In this document: positions 33,234 to 42,935 of the stretch, piece by piece | Layout of the letters: each line of letters begins with the position of its first letter | Position numbering within the stretch: position 1 is the first letter of the stretch | Source: Simiduia agarivorans SA1 = DSM 21679 | Lineage (GTDB): Bacteria; Pseudomonadota; Gammaproteobacteria; Pseudomonadales; Cellvibrionaceae | Length of the DNA: 64,000 bases | Reading direction: 5' to 3' | Assembly (NCBI RefSeq): GCF_000305785.2 | Contig: NC_018868.3 | Location: 3,394,270-3,458,269 of the forward strand | Translations under genes and position numbers: made by a program | Notes under the pieces: generated by a model | Seen by the model: the letters and a program-made list of their open reading frames with translations, nothing else | What the model was told of the DNA's origin: nothing | Databases searched by the model: none

Positions 33234-35040
33234 TCACGTCCGGCGTAAATTTCAATCGGATGGTGGTGCCGGCACCCGGTTTGCTGGTGATGTCCAGGCG
33301 GCCATTAAGGTTGCGTGCCCGCTCTTGCATGATGGCCAGGCCGTAGTGATTAAGTTTGGTGGGGTCATCCGGCATGCCCACGCCATCGTCACTGATCACC
33401 ATCAGGATCTGGTCATCCAACAAGCGGCAGAATTCGATGTGTAAATGCGAACCGTCTGAATGGTTGATGGCGTTCTGCCCCGCTTCGCGCACAATTTGCA
33501 GCAAATGGATTTCTTCGCTGGGGGATAGCGGAATATCCTGTAGCTGGTAATCCAGCGTCACCTTCATCGCCGAACGCTCACTCAGGCTGTCGGTGGTCTG
33601 TACCAAGGCGCCTTCCAGCCCGGTCTCGTCCAGTTTAAGGCGGAAAGTGGTGAGCAGTTCGCGCAATTGTTTGTAGGCGCTGGCAAGACCTTCCTTCAGT
33701 TCAGTGATGATCGGTTCCTGTAAATCGTAGCGGCCTTTTTCAGTGGTTTTCTGCAGGCGTGTGACCTGAATTTTCAGATAAGAAAGTGCCTGTGCCAATG
33801 AATCGTGCAATTCGCGCGCAATCACATTGCGTTCGTCCAGGGTGGCGACTTTACGATCCAGCTGCTTTTGTTCTGTGAGCGTCAGCGCCAGCGCAATCTG
33901 ATCGGCAGTCGATTGAATCAGTTGCTGTTCCCATTCGGACGCGGTGTTCTTGGTGTGCAGTGTCAGCAGCCCGAACTGTTTGCTGTCGCGGGTAATCGGA
34001 AAGGTCATCTCGGTCTGTGTGGTATTGCAGCTGGTGCTGCGGCAATCGTTGCAATCGCGCTGGCTGCAATCTTTGGCGGTGCCAAACGCATTCTGGTGGT
34101 AGTAAGGCTGGTTGCCTTCTTCGGTAAACAAGCACACTTCAATGTCCTGGTGCTCAATCAACTGGCCCAGGTTGCGCACAATCTGCCGGTAGTTCACCGG
34201 TGTATGGTAAGCGCTCATGATGGTGCCGGACGTATCCAGCAGAAACTGTAATGCCTTGGTTTGCTGTTGCAGATCGCGCGTGCGGCTGGCCACCCGCTGC
34301 TCGAGTTCTTCGTAGGTTTTGCCGATGGCATCGCCCATGCGGTTAAAGATGTCGGCCAGCAATCCCAGCTCGTCGTTGACCGAAAGATTGACCCGCTGGT
34401 TCAGATCCCCGCGACGGAAACGGTCGGCGGCGTGGGTCAGTTCTTTCAGTGGCCGGTCCAGGCGTTCGCGCAACACATAGAACACCAGGCTGCCCACGCA
34501 CACGATCGTGAACAGGCCCAGTACCTGAATCAGGCGCAGCCGTTGGTTGCGACTTTCGGCGCGCAGCTGGAATTGGTATACCAGCTTGTCGGTGAGCACC
34601 ACCTGGCGATCCAGCAGTGGCAGTAAGGTGGTGGTGGCTTGTTGTTTTTCATCGCCGGACAGCGACAGTATCCGTTCGAATAATGGCTTTACCTGTTCCT
34701 GCCAGTGGTTGTTCGCGAGTGTGAAGGCGCGGCTTAGTTCAGTGTCGTCACCTCGTTGGGCGAGCGGCGCAAACAGCGATGAATTCCAGGTGACGGCAAG
34801 GTTTTCCAGGTGGGTGCGCAGGGCCTGGTTATCTTGCTGATGGCTGGCCAGGCCAATGCGGTAGGTTTGCATGCGCAAGCTGCCGGAGAGGTTAATGGCC
34901 TGCCCGTCCAGCTCACCCTGTTCGGTGATCCAGTAGGACACAAAGATCGATAACAGGGCCACTACCATGATGGCCATGATGGACCAGGTGATGGTGCTGG
35001 TGACCGACCGGGTGAACTGCCTGCGGATGGATTCGACCAC
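33211..35040 (-). CDS. narX: Nitrate/nitrite sensor histidine kinase NarX
   Basis: 609 residues from a GTG at 35040. Two membrane segments (ITWSIMAIMVVALLSIFVSYW near 18-38 and IQVLGLFTIVCVGSLVFYVL near 167-190) bracket the nitrate-binding sensor, whose P-box reads INLSGSLRMQTYRIGL. A HAMP linker and a central cysteine cluster (CSQRDCNDCRSTSC) follow. The HisKA_3 phospho-His is in ARELHDSLAQALSYLK; the HATPase has VREAGQNAINHSDGS and DDGVGMPDD. It phosphorylates NarL. It is divergent from narG, sharing a 243-bp control region. Confidence 0.94.
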   Translation of the reverse strand: MVESIRRQFTRSVTSTITWSIMAIMVVALLSIFVSYWITEQGELDGQAINLSGSLRMQTYRIGLASHQQDNQALRTHLENLAVTWNSSLFAPLAQRGDDTELSRAFTLANNHWQEQVKPLFERILSLSGDEKQQATTTLLPLLDRQVVLTDKLVYQFQLRAESRNQRLRLIQVLGLFTIVCVGSLVFYVLRERLDRPLKELTHAADRFRRGDLNQRVNLSVNDELGLLADIFNRMGDAIGKTYEELEQRVASRTRDLQQQTKALQFLLDTSGTIMSAYHTPVNYRQIVRNLGQLIEHQDIEVCLFTEEGNQPYYHQNAFGTAKDCSQRDCNDCRSTSCNTTQTEMTFPITRDSKQFGLLTLHTKNTASEWEQQLIQSTADQIALALTLTEQKQLDRKVATLDERNVIARELHDSLAQALSYLKIQVTRLQKTTEKGRYDLQEPIITELKEGLASAYKQLRELLTTFRLKLDETGLEGALVQTTDSLSERSAMKVTLDYQLQDIPLSPSEEIHLLQIVREAGQNAINHSDGSHLHIEFCRLLDDQILMVISDDGVGMPDDPTKLNHYGLAIMQERARNLNGRLDITSKPGAGTTIRLKFTPDVISLRRAS

Positions 35041-35044
35041 GCGA

Positions 35045-35196
35045 TACCCCTAAATATCCTGCCCTTGCCTTTTTCGCACCCGCGAGAACAGAAAACCTTG
35101 ATTTATCTGGGGTGGAACGCGACGCCATCTACCCACAAGGGGATAGAGCGGCTATTACACGCCGAAAACCGCCTCGCGCGTGTTGATCCATGTCAA
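35045..35196 (+). promoter_or_regulatory. narG promoter region: FNR/Anr box and NarL-type heptamer
   Basis: TTGAT-CCAT-GTCAA at 35183-35196 is a full FNR/Anr match (TTGAT-N4-RTCAA), centred 94 bp upstream of the narG ATG. TACCCCT at 35045-35051 matches the NarL heptamer, 138 bp upstream of the box; TACCCAC lies between. The layout of distal NarL sites and a proximal FNR site is that of narG promoters in other bacteria. Confidence 0.75.
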
Positions 35197-35283
35197 CTGA
35201 GCGCCAGCCTCCGGCCACTAAAGTGCGTTTACAGCTGGTCCGCCAGTAGCCAACGACCTCGTAGCAAGGGTGAGGAACAATCA

Positions 35284-38200
35284 ATGAGTCAATTTCTGGA
35301 TAAACTGCGCTTCTTCGATAAAAAGCAGCAGTCTTTCAGCGGTGAGCACGGCGTCACCACCAATGAAAACCGGGACTGGGAGCAGGGTTACCGCCGCCGG
35401 TGGCAACACGATAAGATCGTGCGCTCTACCCACGGGGTGAACTGCACCGGCTCCTGTAGCTGGAAAATCTATGTGAAGGACGGTCTGGTGACCTGGGAAA
35501 CCCAGCAAACCGACTACCCGCGCACCCGGCCGGATCTGCCCAACCACGAGCCCCGTGGCTGCCCGCGCGGTGCCAGCTACTCCTGGTACATCTACTCGGC
35601 CAACCGGCTCAAGTACCCGAAAGTGCGCAAGGCGTTGCTGAAGCTGTGGCGCGATGCCCGCGCGACCCAGAAAGACCCGGTGAAAGCCTGGGCCTCCATT
35701 GTGGAAGACAGTGCTAAAGCGAAAAGCTACAAAACCCAGCGCGGCATGGGTGGCCTGGTGCGGTCTTCCTGGGCGGAAGTGAATGAAATCATTGCGGCGG
35801 CGAATATCTACACCGCGAAAAAATACGGCCCCGACCGCGTCACCGGTTTCTCGCCGATTCCGGCCATGTCAATGGTGTCTTACGCCGCGGGTGCCCGCTA
35901 CCTGAGCCTGATCGGTGGTAATTGTCTGTCGTTCTACGACTGGTACTGTGACCTGCCGCCGGCGTCGCCACAAATCTGGGGCGAGCAGACCGATGTGCCG
36001 GAATCGGCAGACTGGTACAACTCGGGCTACATCATTGCCTGGGGCTCCAACGTACCGCAGACCCGTACCCCCGACGCCCACTTCTTTACCGAAGTGCGCT
36101 ACAAGGGCACCAAGACCGTTTCGGTGACCCCCGACTATTCCGAAGTGGCCAAGCTCACCGACGAATGGGTGCACGCCAAGCAAGGCACCGATGCGGCCGT
36201 GGCCATGTCCATGGGCCATGTGATTCTGCGTGAATTCCACGTGGACAAACCGTCGGATTACTTCAAGCAGTATGTGCGTTCCACCACTGACTTCCCGTAT
36301 CTGGTGAAGTTGGAGCAGGGCGAACATGGCCTGTCACAGGGTGCCTTCCTGCGTGCGTCGGATCTCGCCGGCAACCATGGCCAGGACAATAACCCCGAGT
36401 GGAAAACCATTGCCATCAATGAAGCCAATGGCGAGTTGGTATCGCCCAACGGTTCCATTGGCTACCGCTGGGGAGAGCCCTCAGCCAAAGAAGGGCGCGG
36501 CAAGTGGAACATCGAGCAGAAAGACGGTAAGTCCGGTGCTGAAATCACACTGGCGTTGTCGCTGAAAGACAACGCCGACCAGATTGCCGAGGTGGCCTTC
36601 CCTTACTTCGGAGGTCAGGAACACGAATACAACTACTTTGATCACACCGATCACGCGCCTATTCAGCAGCGCAAAGTGCCGGTGAAGAAAGTACAGCTGG
36701 CCGACGGTTCGGAAGCGCTGGTGGCCACCGTTTACGACCTGACGCTCGCCAATTACGGCGTAGATAACGGTTACGATTGCCCCAATTCCGCCAAAAACTT
36801 TGACGAAGATATTCCCTACACCCCCGCGTGGCAGGAAAAAATCACCGGTGTGCCGCGCGCACAGATCATCAAGATTGCCCGTGAGTTTGCGGATAACGCG
36901 CACAAAACCCACGGCCGCTCAATGATCATTATCGGCGCTGCCATGAACCACTGGTACAACATGGACATGAACTACCGGGGCGTGATCAACCTGCTGATGA
37001 TGTGCGGTTGTATCGGCCAGTCCGGTGGTGGTTGGGCACACTATGTGGGCCAGGAAAAACTGCGCCCGCAGTGCGGTTGGTTGCCGCTGGCCTTTGGTCT
37101 CGACTGGCAGCGCCCGCCACGCCAGATGAACGGCACCAGCTTCTTCTACAACCACGCCGATCAATGGCGTTACGAAAAGCTGGACATGGCGGAAGTGGTG
37201 AGCCCGCTTGCGAACAAAGAGAAGTGGACCGGTTCCATTATCGATTACAACACCCGCGCCGAGCGCATGGGTTGGCTGCCGTCGGCACCCCAGCTGGGTA
37301 TGAACCCACTGGAGTTGTGCAAGCGCGCCGAAGCCATGGGCATGGAGCCGAAGGACTACGCGGTCAAATTGCTGAAAGAAGGCGAGCTGAAATTTGCCTG
37401 TGAAGATCCGGATAACCCGCAGAACTTCCCGCGTAATATGTTCATCTGGCGTTCGAACTTGTTGGGTTCTTCCGGCAAAGGCCATGAGTACATGCTGCGC
37501 CATTTGTTGGGCACTAAGCATGGCCTGATGGGTAAAGACCTGGGCGAATCCGGCGAGAAGAAACCGGAAGACGTGGTGTGGCACGACGAGGCTCCGGAAG
37601 GCAAATTGGATCTGCTGGTGACACTGGACTTCCGCATGTCCACCACCTGTCTCTATTCAGACATCGTATTACCCACCGCCACCTGGTACGAAAAAGACGA
37701 TATGAATACCTCGGACATGCATCCGTTTATTCATCCTCTGTCGAAAGCCGTTGACCCAGTGTGGGAATCGAAGTCCGACTGGGATATTTTCAAAGGTATT
37801 GCCAAGCGCTTCAGCGATCTGGCGCCCGGCCATCTGGGCGTGGAAAAAGATCTGGTGACCCTGCCCATGCAGCACGACACCCCCGGTGAACTGGCACAGC
37901 CCAATGGCGTGAAAGCCTGGTGGAAAGGCGAGTGCGATCTGATTCCGGGCAAAACCGCACCGGCCATGATTGTGGTGGAGCGGGATTACCCCAACACTTA
38001 CAAGCGCTTCACTTCGCTCGGCCCACTGCTGGAAAAACTCGGCAACGGCGGCAAGGGTATTACCTGGAATACCGATAAGGAAGTGGAGTTCCTGGGCGAG
38101 CTCAACTATGTGCACACCGAAGAGGGCGCGCACAAAGGCCGGCCGAAAATTGAATCGGCCATTGATGCGGCCGAAGTGATCCTGTCACTGGCGCCGGAAA

Positions 38201-39072
38201 CCAATGGTCAGGTGGCGGTAAAGGCCTGGGACGCGCTGGGTAAAATTACCGGTCGTGATCACACGCACTTGGCGAAACCAAAAGAAGAGGAAAAAATCCG
38301 CTTCCGCGACATTCAGGCGCAACCGCGCAAGATCATTTCGTCGCCCACCTGGTCGGGTCTGGAAGACGAGCATGTGTCTTACAACGCGGGCTATACCAAC
38401 GTGCACGAGCTGATTCCATGGCGCACCGTCACCGGCCGCCAGCAGTTCTATCAGGATCACGAGTGGATGCGTGACTTCGGCGAGCAGCACTGCTCCTACA
38501 AGCCGCCCATCAACCTGAAAACTGTTGAGCCACTGTTGGGCAAAAAGCCCAACGGCAATCACGAGCTGGTGTTGAACTGGATTACCCCGCACCAGAAGTG
38601 GGGCATTCACTCCACCTACTCAGATAACCTGTTGATGCTGACCTTGTCGCGCGGCGGCCCCATCGTGTGGCTGAGCGAGCCGGATGCTAAACAGGCGGGC
38701 ATTGAAGACAACGACTGGATCGAAGTGTTCAACGTCAACGGTGCTATCAGTGCGCGTGCCGTGGTATCCCAGCGGGTGCCGGTGGGCATGAGCATGATGT
38801 ACCACGCGCAGGAGCGCATCGTGAACGTGCCGGGTGCGGAAACCACCAAAACCCGTGGCGGTATTCACAACTCGGTGACCCGGGCGGTGATGAAACCCAC
38901 CCACATGATCGGTGGCTACGCGCAACAGGCTTACGGCTTTAACTACTACGGCACCGTCGGCTGTAACCGCGACGAGTTCGTGATTGTGCGCAAGATGGAC
39001 AAAGTGGATTGGCTGGACGACGAAGGCGACGTCCAATACCAGGGCCGTGCAAACGGCGCGGAGGTGAAATAA
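35284..39072 (+). CDS. narG: Respiratory nitrate reductase alpha subunit
   Basis: 1262 residues from the ATG at 35284 (MSQFLDKLRFFDKKQQSF). Catalytic bis-MGD subunit reducing nitrate to nitrite on the cytoplasmic side. The FS0 [4Fe-4S] ligands are seen as H-x3-C-x3-C (HGVNCTGSC, residues 49-57) with the fourth Cys in RGCPRGASYSW. The molybdenum-ligand Asp region reads GGNCLSFYDWYCDLPP. Further signatures include GSNVPQTRTPDAHF and PTHMIGGYAQQAYGFNYYG at the end. It is the first gene of narGHJI and overlaps narH by one base (TAATG). Confidence 0.97.
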   Translation: MSQFLDKLRFFDKKQQSFSGEHGVTTNENRDWEQGYRRRWQHDKIVRSTHGVNCTGSCSWKIYVKDGLVTWETQQTDYPRTRPDLPNHEPRGCPRGASYSWYIYSANRLKYPKVRKALLKLWRDARATQKDPVKAWASIVEDSAKAKSYKTQRGMGGLVRSSWAEVNEIIAAANIYTAKKYGPDRVTGFSPIPAMSMVSYAAGARYLSLIGGNCLSFYDWYCDLPPASPQIWGEQTDVPESADWYNSGYIIAWGSNVPQTRTPDAHFFTEVRYKGTKTVSVTPDYSEVAKLTDEWVHAKQGTDAAVAMSMGHVILREFHVDKPSDYFKQYVRSTTDFPYLVKLEQGEHGLSQGAFLRASDLAGNHGQDNNPEWKTIAINEANGELVSPNGSIGYRWGEPSAKEGRGKWNIEQKDGKSGAEITLALSLKDNADQIAEVAFPYFGGQEHEYNYFDHTDHAPIQQRKVPVKKVQLADGSEALVATVYDLTLANYGVDNGYDCPNSAKNFDEDIPYTPAWQEKITGVPRAQIIKIAREFADNAHKTHGRSMIIIGAAMNHWYNMDMNYRGVINLLMMCGCIGQSGGGWAHYVGQEKLRPQCGWLPLAFGLDWQRPPRQMNGTSFFYNHADQWRYEKLDMAEVVSPLANKEKWTGSIIDYNTRAERMGWLPSAPQLGMNPLELCKRAEAMGMEPKDYAVKLLKEGELKFACEDPDNPQNFPRNMFIWRSNLLGSSGKGHEYMLRHLLGTKHGLMGKDLGESGEKKPEDVVWHDEAPEGKLDLLVTLDFRMSTTCLYSDIVLPTATWYEKDDMNTSDMHPFIHPLSKAVDPVWESKSDWDIFKGIAKRFSDLAPGHLGVEKDLVTLPMQHDTPGELAQPNGVKAWWKGECDLIPGKTAPAMIVVERDYPNTYKRFTSLGPLLEKLGNGGKGITWNTDKEVEFLGELNYVHTEEGAHKGRPKIESAIDAAEVILSLAPETNGQVAVKAWDALGKITGRDHTHLAKPKEEEKIRFRDIQAQPRKIISSPTWSGLEDEHVSYNAGYTNVHELIPWRTVTGRQQFYQDHEWMRDFGEQHCSYKPPINLKTVEPLLGKKPNGNHELVLNWITPHQKWGIHSTYSDNLLMLTLSRGGPIVWLSEPDAKQAGIEDNDWIEVFNVNGAISARAVVSQRVPVGMSMMYHAQERIVNVPGAETTKTRGGIHNSVTRAVMKPTHMIGGYAQQAYGFNYYGTVGCNRDEFVIVRKMDKVDWLDDEGDVQYQGRANGAEVK

Positions 39073-40613
39073 TGAAAGTACGTGCTCAGATAGGCATGGT
39101 GTTGAACCTCGACAAGTGCATTGGTTGCCACACCTGCTCCATTACCTGTAAAAACGTGTGGACCAGCCGCGACGGTATGGAATACGCATGGTTCAACAAT
39201 GTGGAAACCAAACCCGGTATCGGCTTCCCGAAAGAATGGGAAAACCAGGACAAGTGGAACGGCGGTTGGGTGCGCGAGAAAAACGGCAAACTGCGCCCGC
39301 GTCAGGGTGGCAAGTTGCGGTTGTTGGCGAATATTTTTGCCAACCCGGATCTGCCGGAAATTGACGACTACTACGAGCCCTTCGACTTCGACTACGAGCA
39401 CCTGCACAAGGCGCCCGAGTCCAAGCATCAGCCGGTGGCGCGTCCGCGCTCACTGGTGACCGGCCAGCGCATGGAAAAAATCAACTGGGGTCCGAACTGG
39501 GAAGAAATCCTCGGTACCGAATTTGACAAGCGCAAGAAGGACGTGAACTTCAATGAGGTAGTGCAGAAAGACATTTACGGTCAGTTTGAAAAGACCTTCA
39601 TGATGTACCTGCCCCGTTTGTGTGAGCACTGCCTGAACCCCGCGTGTGTGGCCAGCTGCCCCAGTGGTGCCATCTATAAGCGCGAAGAAGACGGTATTGT
39701 GCTGATCGATCAGGACAAGTGCCGCGGCTGGCGCATGTGTGTGTCGGGTTGCCCCTACAAGAAAATTTACTACAACTGGAAAACCGGAAAATCCGAAAAA
39801 TGTATTTTCTGCTATCCGCGCATTGAAGCCGGTCAGCCGACTGTTTGCTCTGAAACCTGTGTGGGCCGCATCCGCTACTTAGGCGTGCTGCTGTACGACG
39901 CAGACCGTATCGAGCAAGCGGCCAGTGTGGAACTGGAAAAGGATTTGTATCAGGCGCAGCTGGATATTTTCCTCGATCCCAACGATCCACAGGTACAAGC
40001 CGCCGCCCGCGCCGAAGGTATTCCGGAAGCGTGGCTGGAAGCCGCCCAACAATCGCCCGTATACAAAATGGCGATGGACTGGAAAGTGGCGCTGCCGCTG
40101 CACCCGGAATACCGCACTTTGCCTATGGTGTGGTACATACCGCCACTGTCGCCCATTACCAACGCGGCCGAAGCCGGTCACATTGGCATGGATGGAGTGA
40201 TTCCGGATCTGAAATCCCTGCGCATTCCCGTGCGTTACCTGGCCAACCTGCTCACCGCCGGTGATGAGGCTCCGGTACTGTCGGCGCTGGAACGCATGCT
40301 CGCCATGCGCGCTTACAAGCGCTCGCAGCTGGTGGAAGGTCAGGAAGATCTGGCGGTGCTGCAAAAAGCCGGCGTGACTGCGGCGCAGGTGGAAGAAATG
40401 TACCGCTACATGGCCATTGCCAACTACGAAGATCGTTTCGTGATTCCCACCAGCCACAAGGCCTATGCAGAAGAAGCCTACAGCATGAAATCCGCCTGCG
40501 GCTTCAGCTTCGGTAACGGCTGCTCCGATGGCAACAGCGAGCTGAATATTTTCGGTGGCAAAAAGCAAACCAACCGCGACGTGATTGCGGTGTCCACCTG
40601 GGAGGGCGAATGA
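39072..40613 (+). CDS. narH: Respiratory nitrate reductase beta subunit
   Basis: 513 residues; the ATG at 39072 shares its A with the narG stop. Electron-transfer subunit with four Fe-S centres. The ligand sets are CIGCHTCSITCKN (residues 16-28), CEHCLNPACVASCPSG, CRGWRMCVSGCPY and CIFCYPRIEAGQPTVCSETC. Trp in CRGW replaces one Cys, as expected for the [3Fe-4S] centre. It passes electrons from NarI haem to NarG. It overlaps narJ by 1-4 bases. Confidence 0.97.
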   Translation: MKVRAQIGMVLNLDKCIGCHTCSITCKNVWTSRDGMEYAWFNNVETKPGIGFPKEWENQDKWNGGWVREKNGKLRPRQGGKLRLLANIFANPDLPEIDDYYEPFDFDYEHLHKAPESKHQPVARPRSLVTGQRMEKINWGPNWEEILGTEFDKRKKDVNFNEVVQKDIYGQFEKTFMMYLPRLCEHCLNPACVASCPSGAIYKREEDGIVLIDQDKCRGWRMCVSGCPYKKIYYNWKTGKSEKCIFCYPRIEAGQPTVCSETCVGRIRYLGVLLYDADRIEQAASVELEKDLYQAQLDIFLDPNDPQVQAAARAEGIPEAWLEAAQQSPVYKMAMDWKVALPLHPEYRTLPMVWYIPPLSPITNAAEAGHIGMDGVIPDLKSLRIPVRYLANLLTAGDEAPVLSALERMLAMRAYKRSQLVEGQEDLAVLQKAGVTAAQVEEMYRYMAIANYEDRFVIPTSHKAYAEEAYSMKSACGFSFGNGCSDGNSELNIFGGKKQTNRDVIAVSTWEGE

Positions 40614-41344
40614 TGCAGATATTACGAGTCATTTCCCGCCTGCTGGATTACCCCACCGCCGACGTGGCGGCGCATCAGGCAGAGATTCAACAGATGATCG
40701 CTGAATCGCCGTTGAAACCCGCACTGCGCGAAACGCTTGCGCAGTTTGTGACCAGACGGGCGGCACTTCCGCTGCTCGACTGGCAGGCGGAATACGACGG
40801 CATGTTTGAACGCGGACGCTCACTTGGGCTCTGGTTGTTTGAGCATGTGCACGGCGAGTCGCGCGATCGTGGCCAGGCCATGGTGGATCTGGTGGCCCTG
40901 TACCGCAAAGCCGGGCTGGAACTGAGCCAGCACGAGTTGCCGGATTATATTCCGCTGTTCCTGGAATTTCTTGCCACCCAGGGCGATGACAATGCCCGCG
41001 GCTGGCTGGACGATATGTCCCACATTCTGGCGTTGTTACAGGTGCGATTGGAAAAGCGCGAAAGCGACTACGCGGTGTTGTTCAGTGCACTCTTATCACT
41101 TGCCAATGCAGATCTCGATATGCGCGATCTTCGCGAGCAGGTGGCGGGCGAAAAGCGCGATGACACACGCGAAGCGCTCGACAAGGCCTGGGAAGAGGAA
41201 GAAGTGAAATTTGGTGCTGAAACGGAATCGTCCTGCGAATCCGGCGTGCGCCGCCCGTCTGAATCGCAACGCCGCGATCTGGATGTGCCACTGAATTGGG
41301 TTGGTTTTGATGCGGTGCCTGCTGATCAGGCCGTGAGGAGTTGA
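40610..41344 (+). CDS. narJ: Nitrate reductase assembly chaperone NarJ
   Basis: 244 residues (ATG at 40610 or 40613; the second sits better behind GGGAGGG). The redox-enzyme maturation fold is shown by RLLDYPTADVAAHQAEI, the conserved LFEHVHGESRDRGQAMVDLVALY and ELPDYIPLFLEFLA. NarJ binds apo-NarG and is required for cofactor and Fe-S loading, and is not part of the final enzyme. The C-terminal tail after residue 190 is acidic and variable. Confidence 0.95.
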   Translation: MMQILRVISRLLDYPTADVAAHQAEIQQMIAESPLKPALRETLAQFVTRRAALPLLDWQAEYDGMFERGRSLGLWLFEHVHGESRDRGQAMVDLVALYRKAGLELSQHELPDYIPLFLEFLATQGDDNARGWLDDMSHILALLQVRLEKRESDYAVLFSALLSLANADLDMRDLREQVAGEKRDDTREALDKAWEEEEVKFGAETESSCESGVRRPSESQRRDLDVPLNWVGFDAVPADQAVRS

Positions 41345-41346
41345 AT

Positions 41347-42021
41347 ATGAATCATTTTCTGTTCGGGATTTATCCTTATATTGCGTTAGTGGTATTTGTA
41401 CTGGGTAGCTTGGTGCGCTACGACCGCGATCAGTACACCTGGAAAACCGGCTCCAGCCAGTTGCTCGAATCCAAGCAGCTGCGCAAGGGCTCGGCCGCGT
41501 TTCATGTGGGTATCATCGCGGTTCTCGCTGGCCACTTTGTGGGCCTGCTGACGCCGCATCAGGTGTGGGATTTTCTGGGGGTGACCGCCAGTTTCAAGCA
41601 GGCCTTTGCCATGGGCATGGGTGGCTTGTTCGGCCTGATCTGCCTGTACGGCATTGTGATTCTGTTGCATCGACGAATCACCAATCCGCGCGTGCGTGCC
41701 ACCACATCCGATATGGACTTGCTGATTCTGTTGCTCATTTTTGCGCAGCTGCTACTCGGTCTGTTCTCTATCTTTGTCTCCGCCGGCCATATGGACGGTC
41801 AGGAGATGCTGAAGCTGATGGCCTGGGCGCAGCACATTGTGATTCTGGATGGGGCCTATGCGGCTGAGCAGGTGGTGGATGTGCACTGGATTTTCAAAGC
41901 GCACATTACATTGGGTATGACACTGTTTGTGCTTTTCCCCTTCTCGCGGCTGGTGCATATCTGGTCGGTGCCGGTGAAGTATTTCTCCCGGAATTACCAA
42001 GTGGTGCGTTCCAAAGGTTAA
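41347..42021 (+). CDS. narI: Respiratory nitrate reductase gamma subunit (cytochrome b)
   Basis: 224 residues from the ATG at 41347 with GAGGAG upstream. Five membrane segments (FGIYPYIALVVFVLGSLVRY, FHVGIIAVLAGHFVGLL, MGGLFGLICLYGIVILLHRR, LLILLLIFAQLLLGLFSIF, IFKAHITLGMTLFVLFPFSRLVHIW). Histidines in segments 2 and 5 (FHVG, GHFVG, AHITLG, VHIW) fit the two b-haem ligand pairs. It oxidises quinol at the outer face and anchors NarGH. Confidence 0.96.
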   Translation: MNHFLFGIYPYIALVVFVLGSLVRYDRDQYTWKTGSSQLLESKQLRKGSAAFHVGIIAVLAGHFVGLLTPHQVWDFLGVTASFKQAFAMGMGGLFGLICLYGIVILLHRRITNPRVRATTSDMDLLILLLIFAQLLLGLFSIFVSAGHMDGQEMLKLMAWAQHIVILDGAYAAEQVVDVHWIFKAHITLGMTLFVLFPFSRLVHIWSVPVKYFSRNYQVVRSKG

Positions 42022-42029
42022 GGCGGGGT

Positions 42030-42100
42030 GGTGGAATGCTCTGGCGCTTATTCCACCCTACAAGGTCCCGTAGGGTGGAATAAGCGAAGCGCATTCCACC
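42030..42100. repeat. 71-bp REP-like inverted repeat after narI
   Basis: GGTGGAATGC...GCGCTTATTCCACCCTAC (42030-42061) mirrors GTAGGGTGGAATAAGCG...CGCATTCCACC (42070-42100) with small bulges. This GGTGGAATGCGCTTCGCTTATTCCACC motif is a familiar intergenic repeat in proteobacterial genomes. It lies between narI and the isomerase gene and could stabilise the upstream mRNA. Confidence 0.75.
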
Positions 42101-42148
42101 TTCAAGACCCACCTTCACACTGCAACAAATTCAAACAAGGATTCCATC

Positions 42149-42910
42149 ATGATCCGCGTAAACCAAACCGAAATATCTGAAAACGCGATTCTGGCGGAGA
42201 TGCAATATCATCCGGCGGAAAATCAGCGCGATGCGATGATCAGGGCGAGCGAAGCATTGATCATTGGTGAGCTGGTCAAGGCGCGTGCGCAAGCTTTGGG
42301 TATCACGCTGGAGGCGGACGCCGACAATGAGGAGGCGCTGGAGGCGCTGTTGGCAAAAGAGGCTATAACCCCCAGTGCCACAGCGGAAGACTGCGAGCGT
42401 TATTATCAGGCCAATCTGGATAAATTCCAGACCACGCCGCTCTTGGCTGTGCGCCATATTCTGCTGGCGGCGGCGCCCGATGATGACGATGCCCGCATTG
42501 CTGCAGCGGATAAAGCCATTGCGATTATTGACCAACTCAGCCAAGCACCGGCTTCGTTCGCGGCGTTGGCCGAGGCCCATTCGGCCTGCCCATCGGCCAA
42601 ACTCGGCGGCAACCTGGGACAGATTACCCGCGGTCAGACGGTGCCGGAATTCGAGCGTCAGTTACTGAAGCTGCAACCCGGCCTGGCCCGTCGCCCGCTG
42701 GAGTCCCGCTATGGCCTGCACGTGGTGAGTGTGGATCAACGGGCCGAAGGCCGGCAACTGACCTATGAGCAAGTGGAGGATCGGATCCGGGAATACCTCA
42801 ATGAAAAAGTCCGGCGCAAGGCCATTGCACAATATATCCAGACCCTGATTGCCGACGCCAGCATCGAAGGTTTTGATTTTTCCGTCAGTGAATCACCGTT
42901 ATTGCAATAG
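42149..42910 (+). CDS. Parvulin-type peptidyl-prolyl isomerase (NifM-like), nar-linked
   Basis: 253 residues without a signal peptide, hence cytoplasmic. A helical N-terminal chaperone region (1-105) is followed by a rotamase domain: VRHILLAAAPDDDD, FAALAEAHSACPSAKLGGNLGQITRGQTVPEFE and SRYGLHVVSVDQRAEGR. Such genes often follow narGHJI in pseudomonads and relatives and are thought to help fold the reductase. It overlaps no neighbour; the carbonic anhydrase begins 26 bp downstream. Confidence 0.9.
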   Translation: MIRVNQTEISENAILAEMQYHPAENQRDAMIRASEALIIGELVKARAQALGITLEADADNEEALEALLAKEAITPSATAEDCERYYQANLDKFQTTPLLAVRHILLAAAPDDDDARIAAADKAIAIIDQLSQAPASFAALAEAHSACPSAKLGGNLGQITRGQTVPEFERQLLKLQPGLARRPLESRYGLHVVSVDQRAEGRQLTYEQVEDRIREYLNEKVRRKAIAQYIQTLIADASIEGFDFSVSESPLLQ

Positions 42911-42935
42911 CGACGAAGGTTGGGGAGTAGCCACA

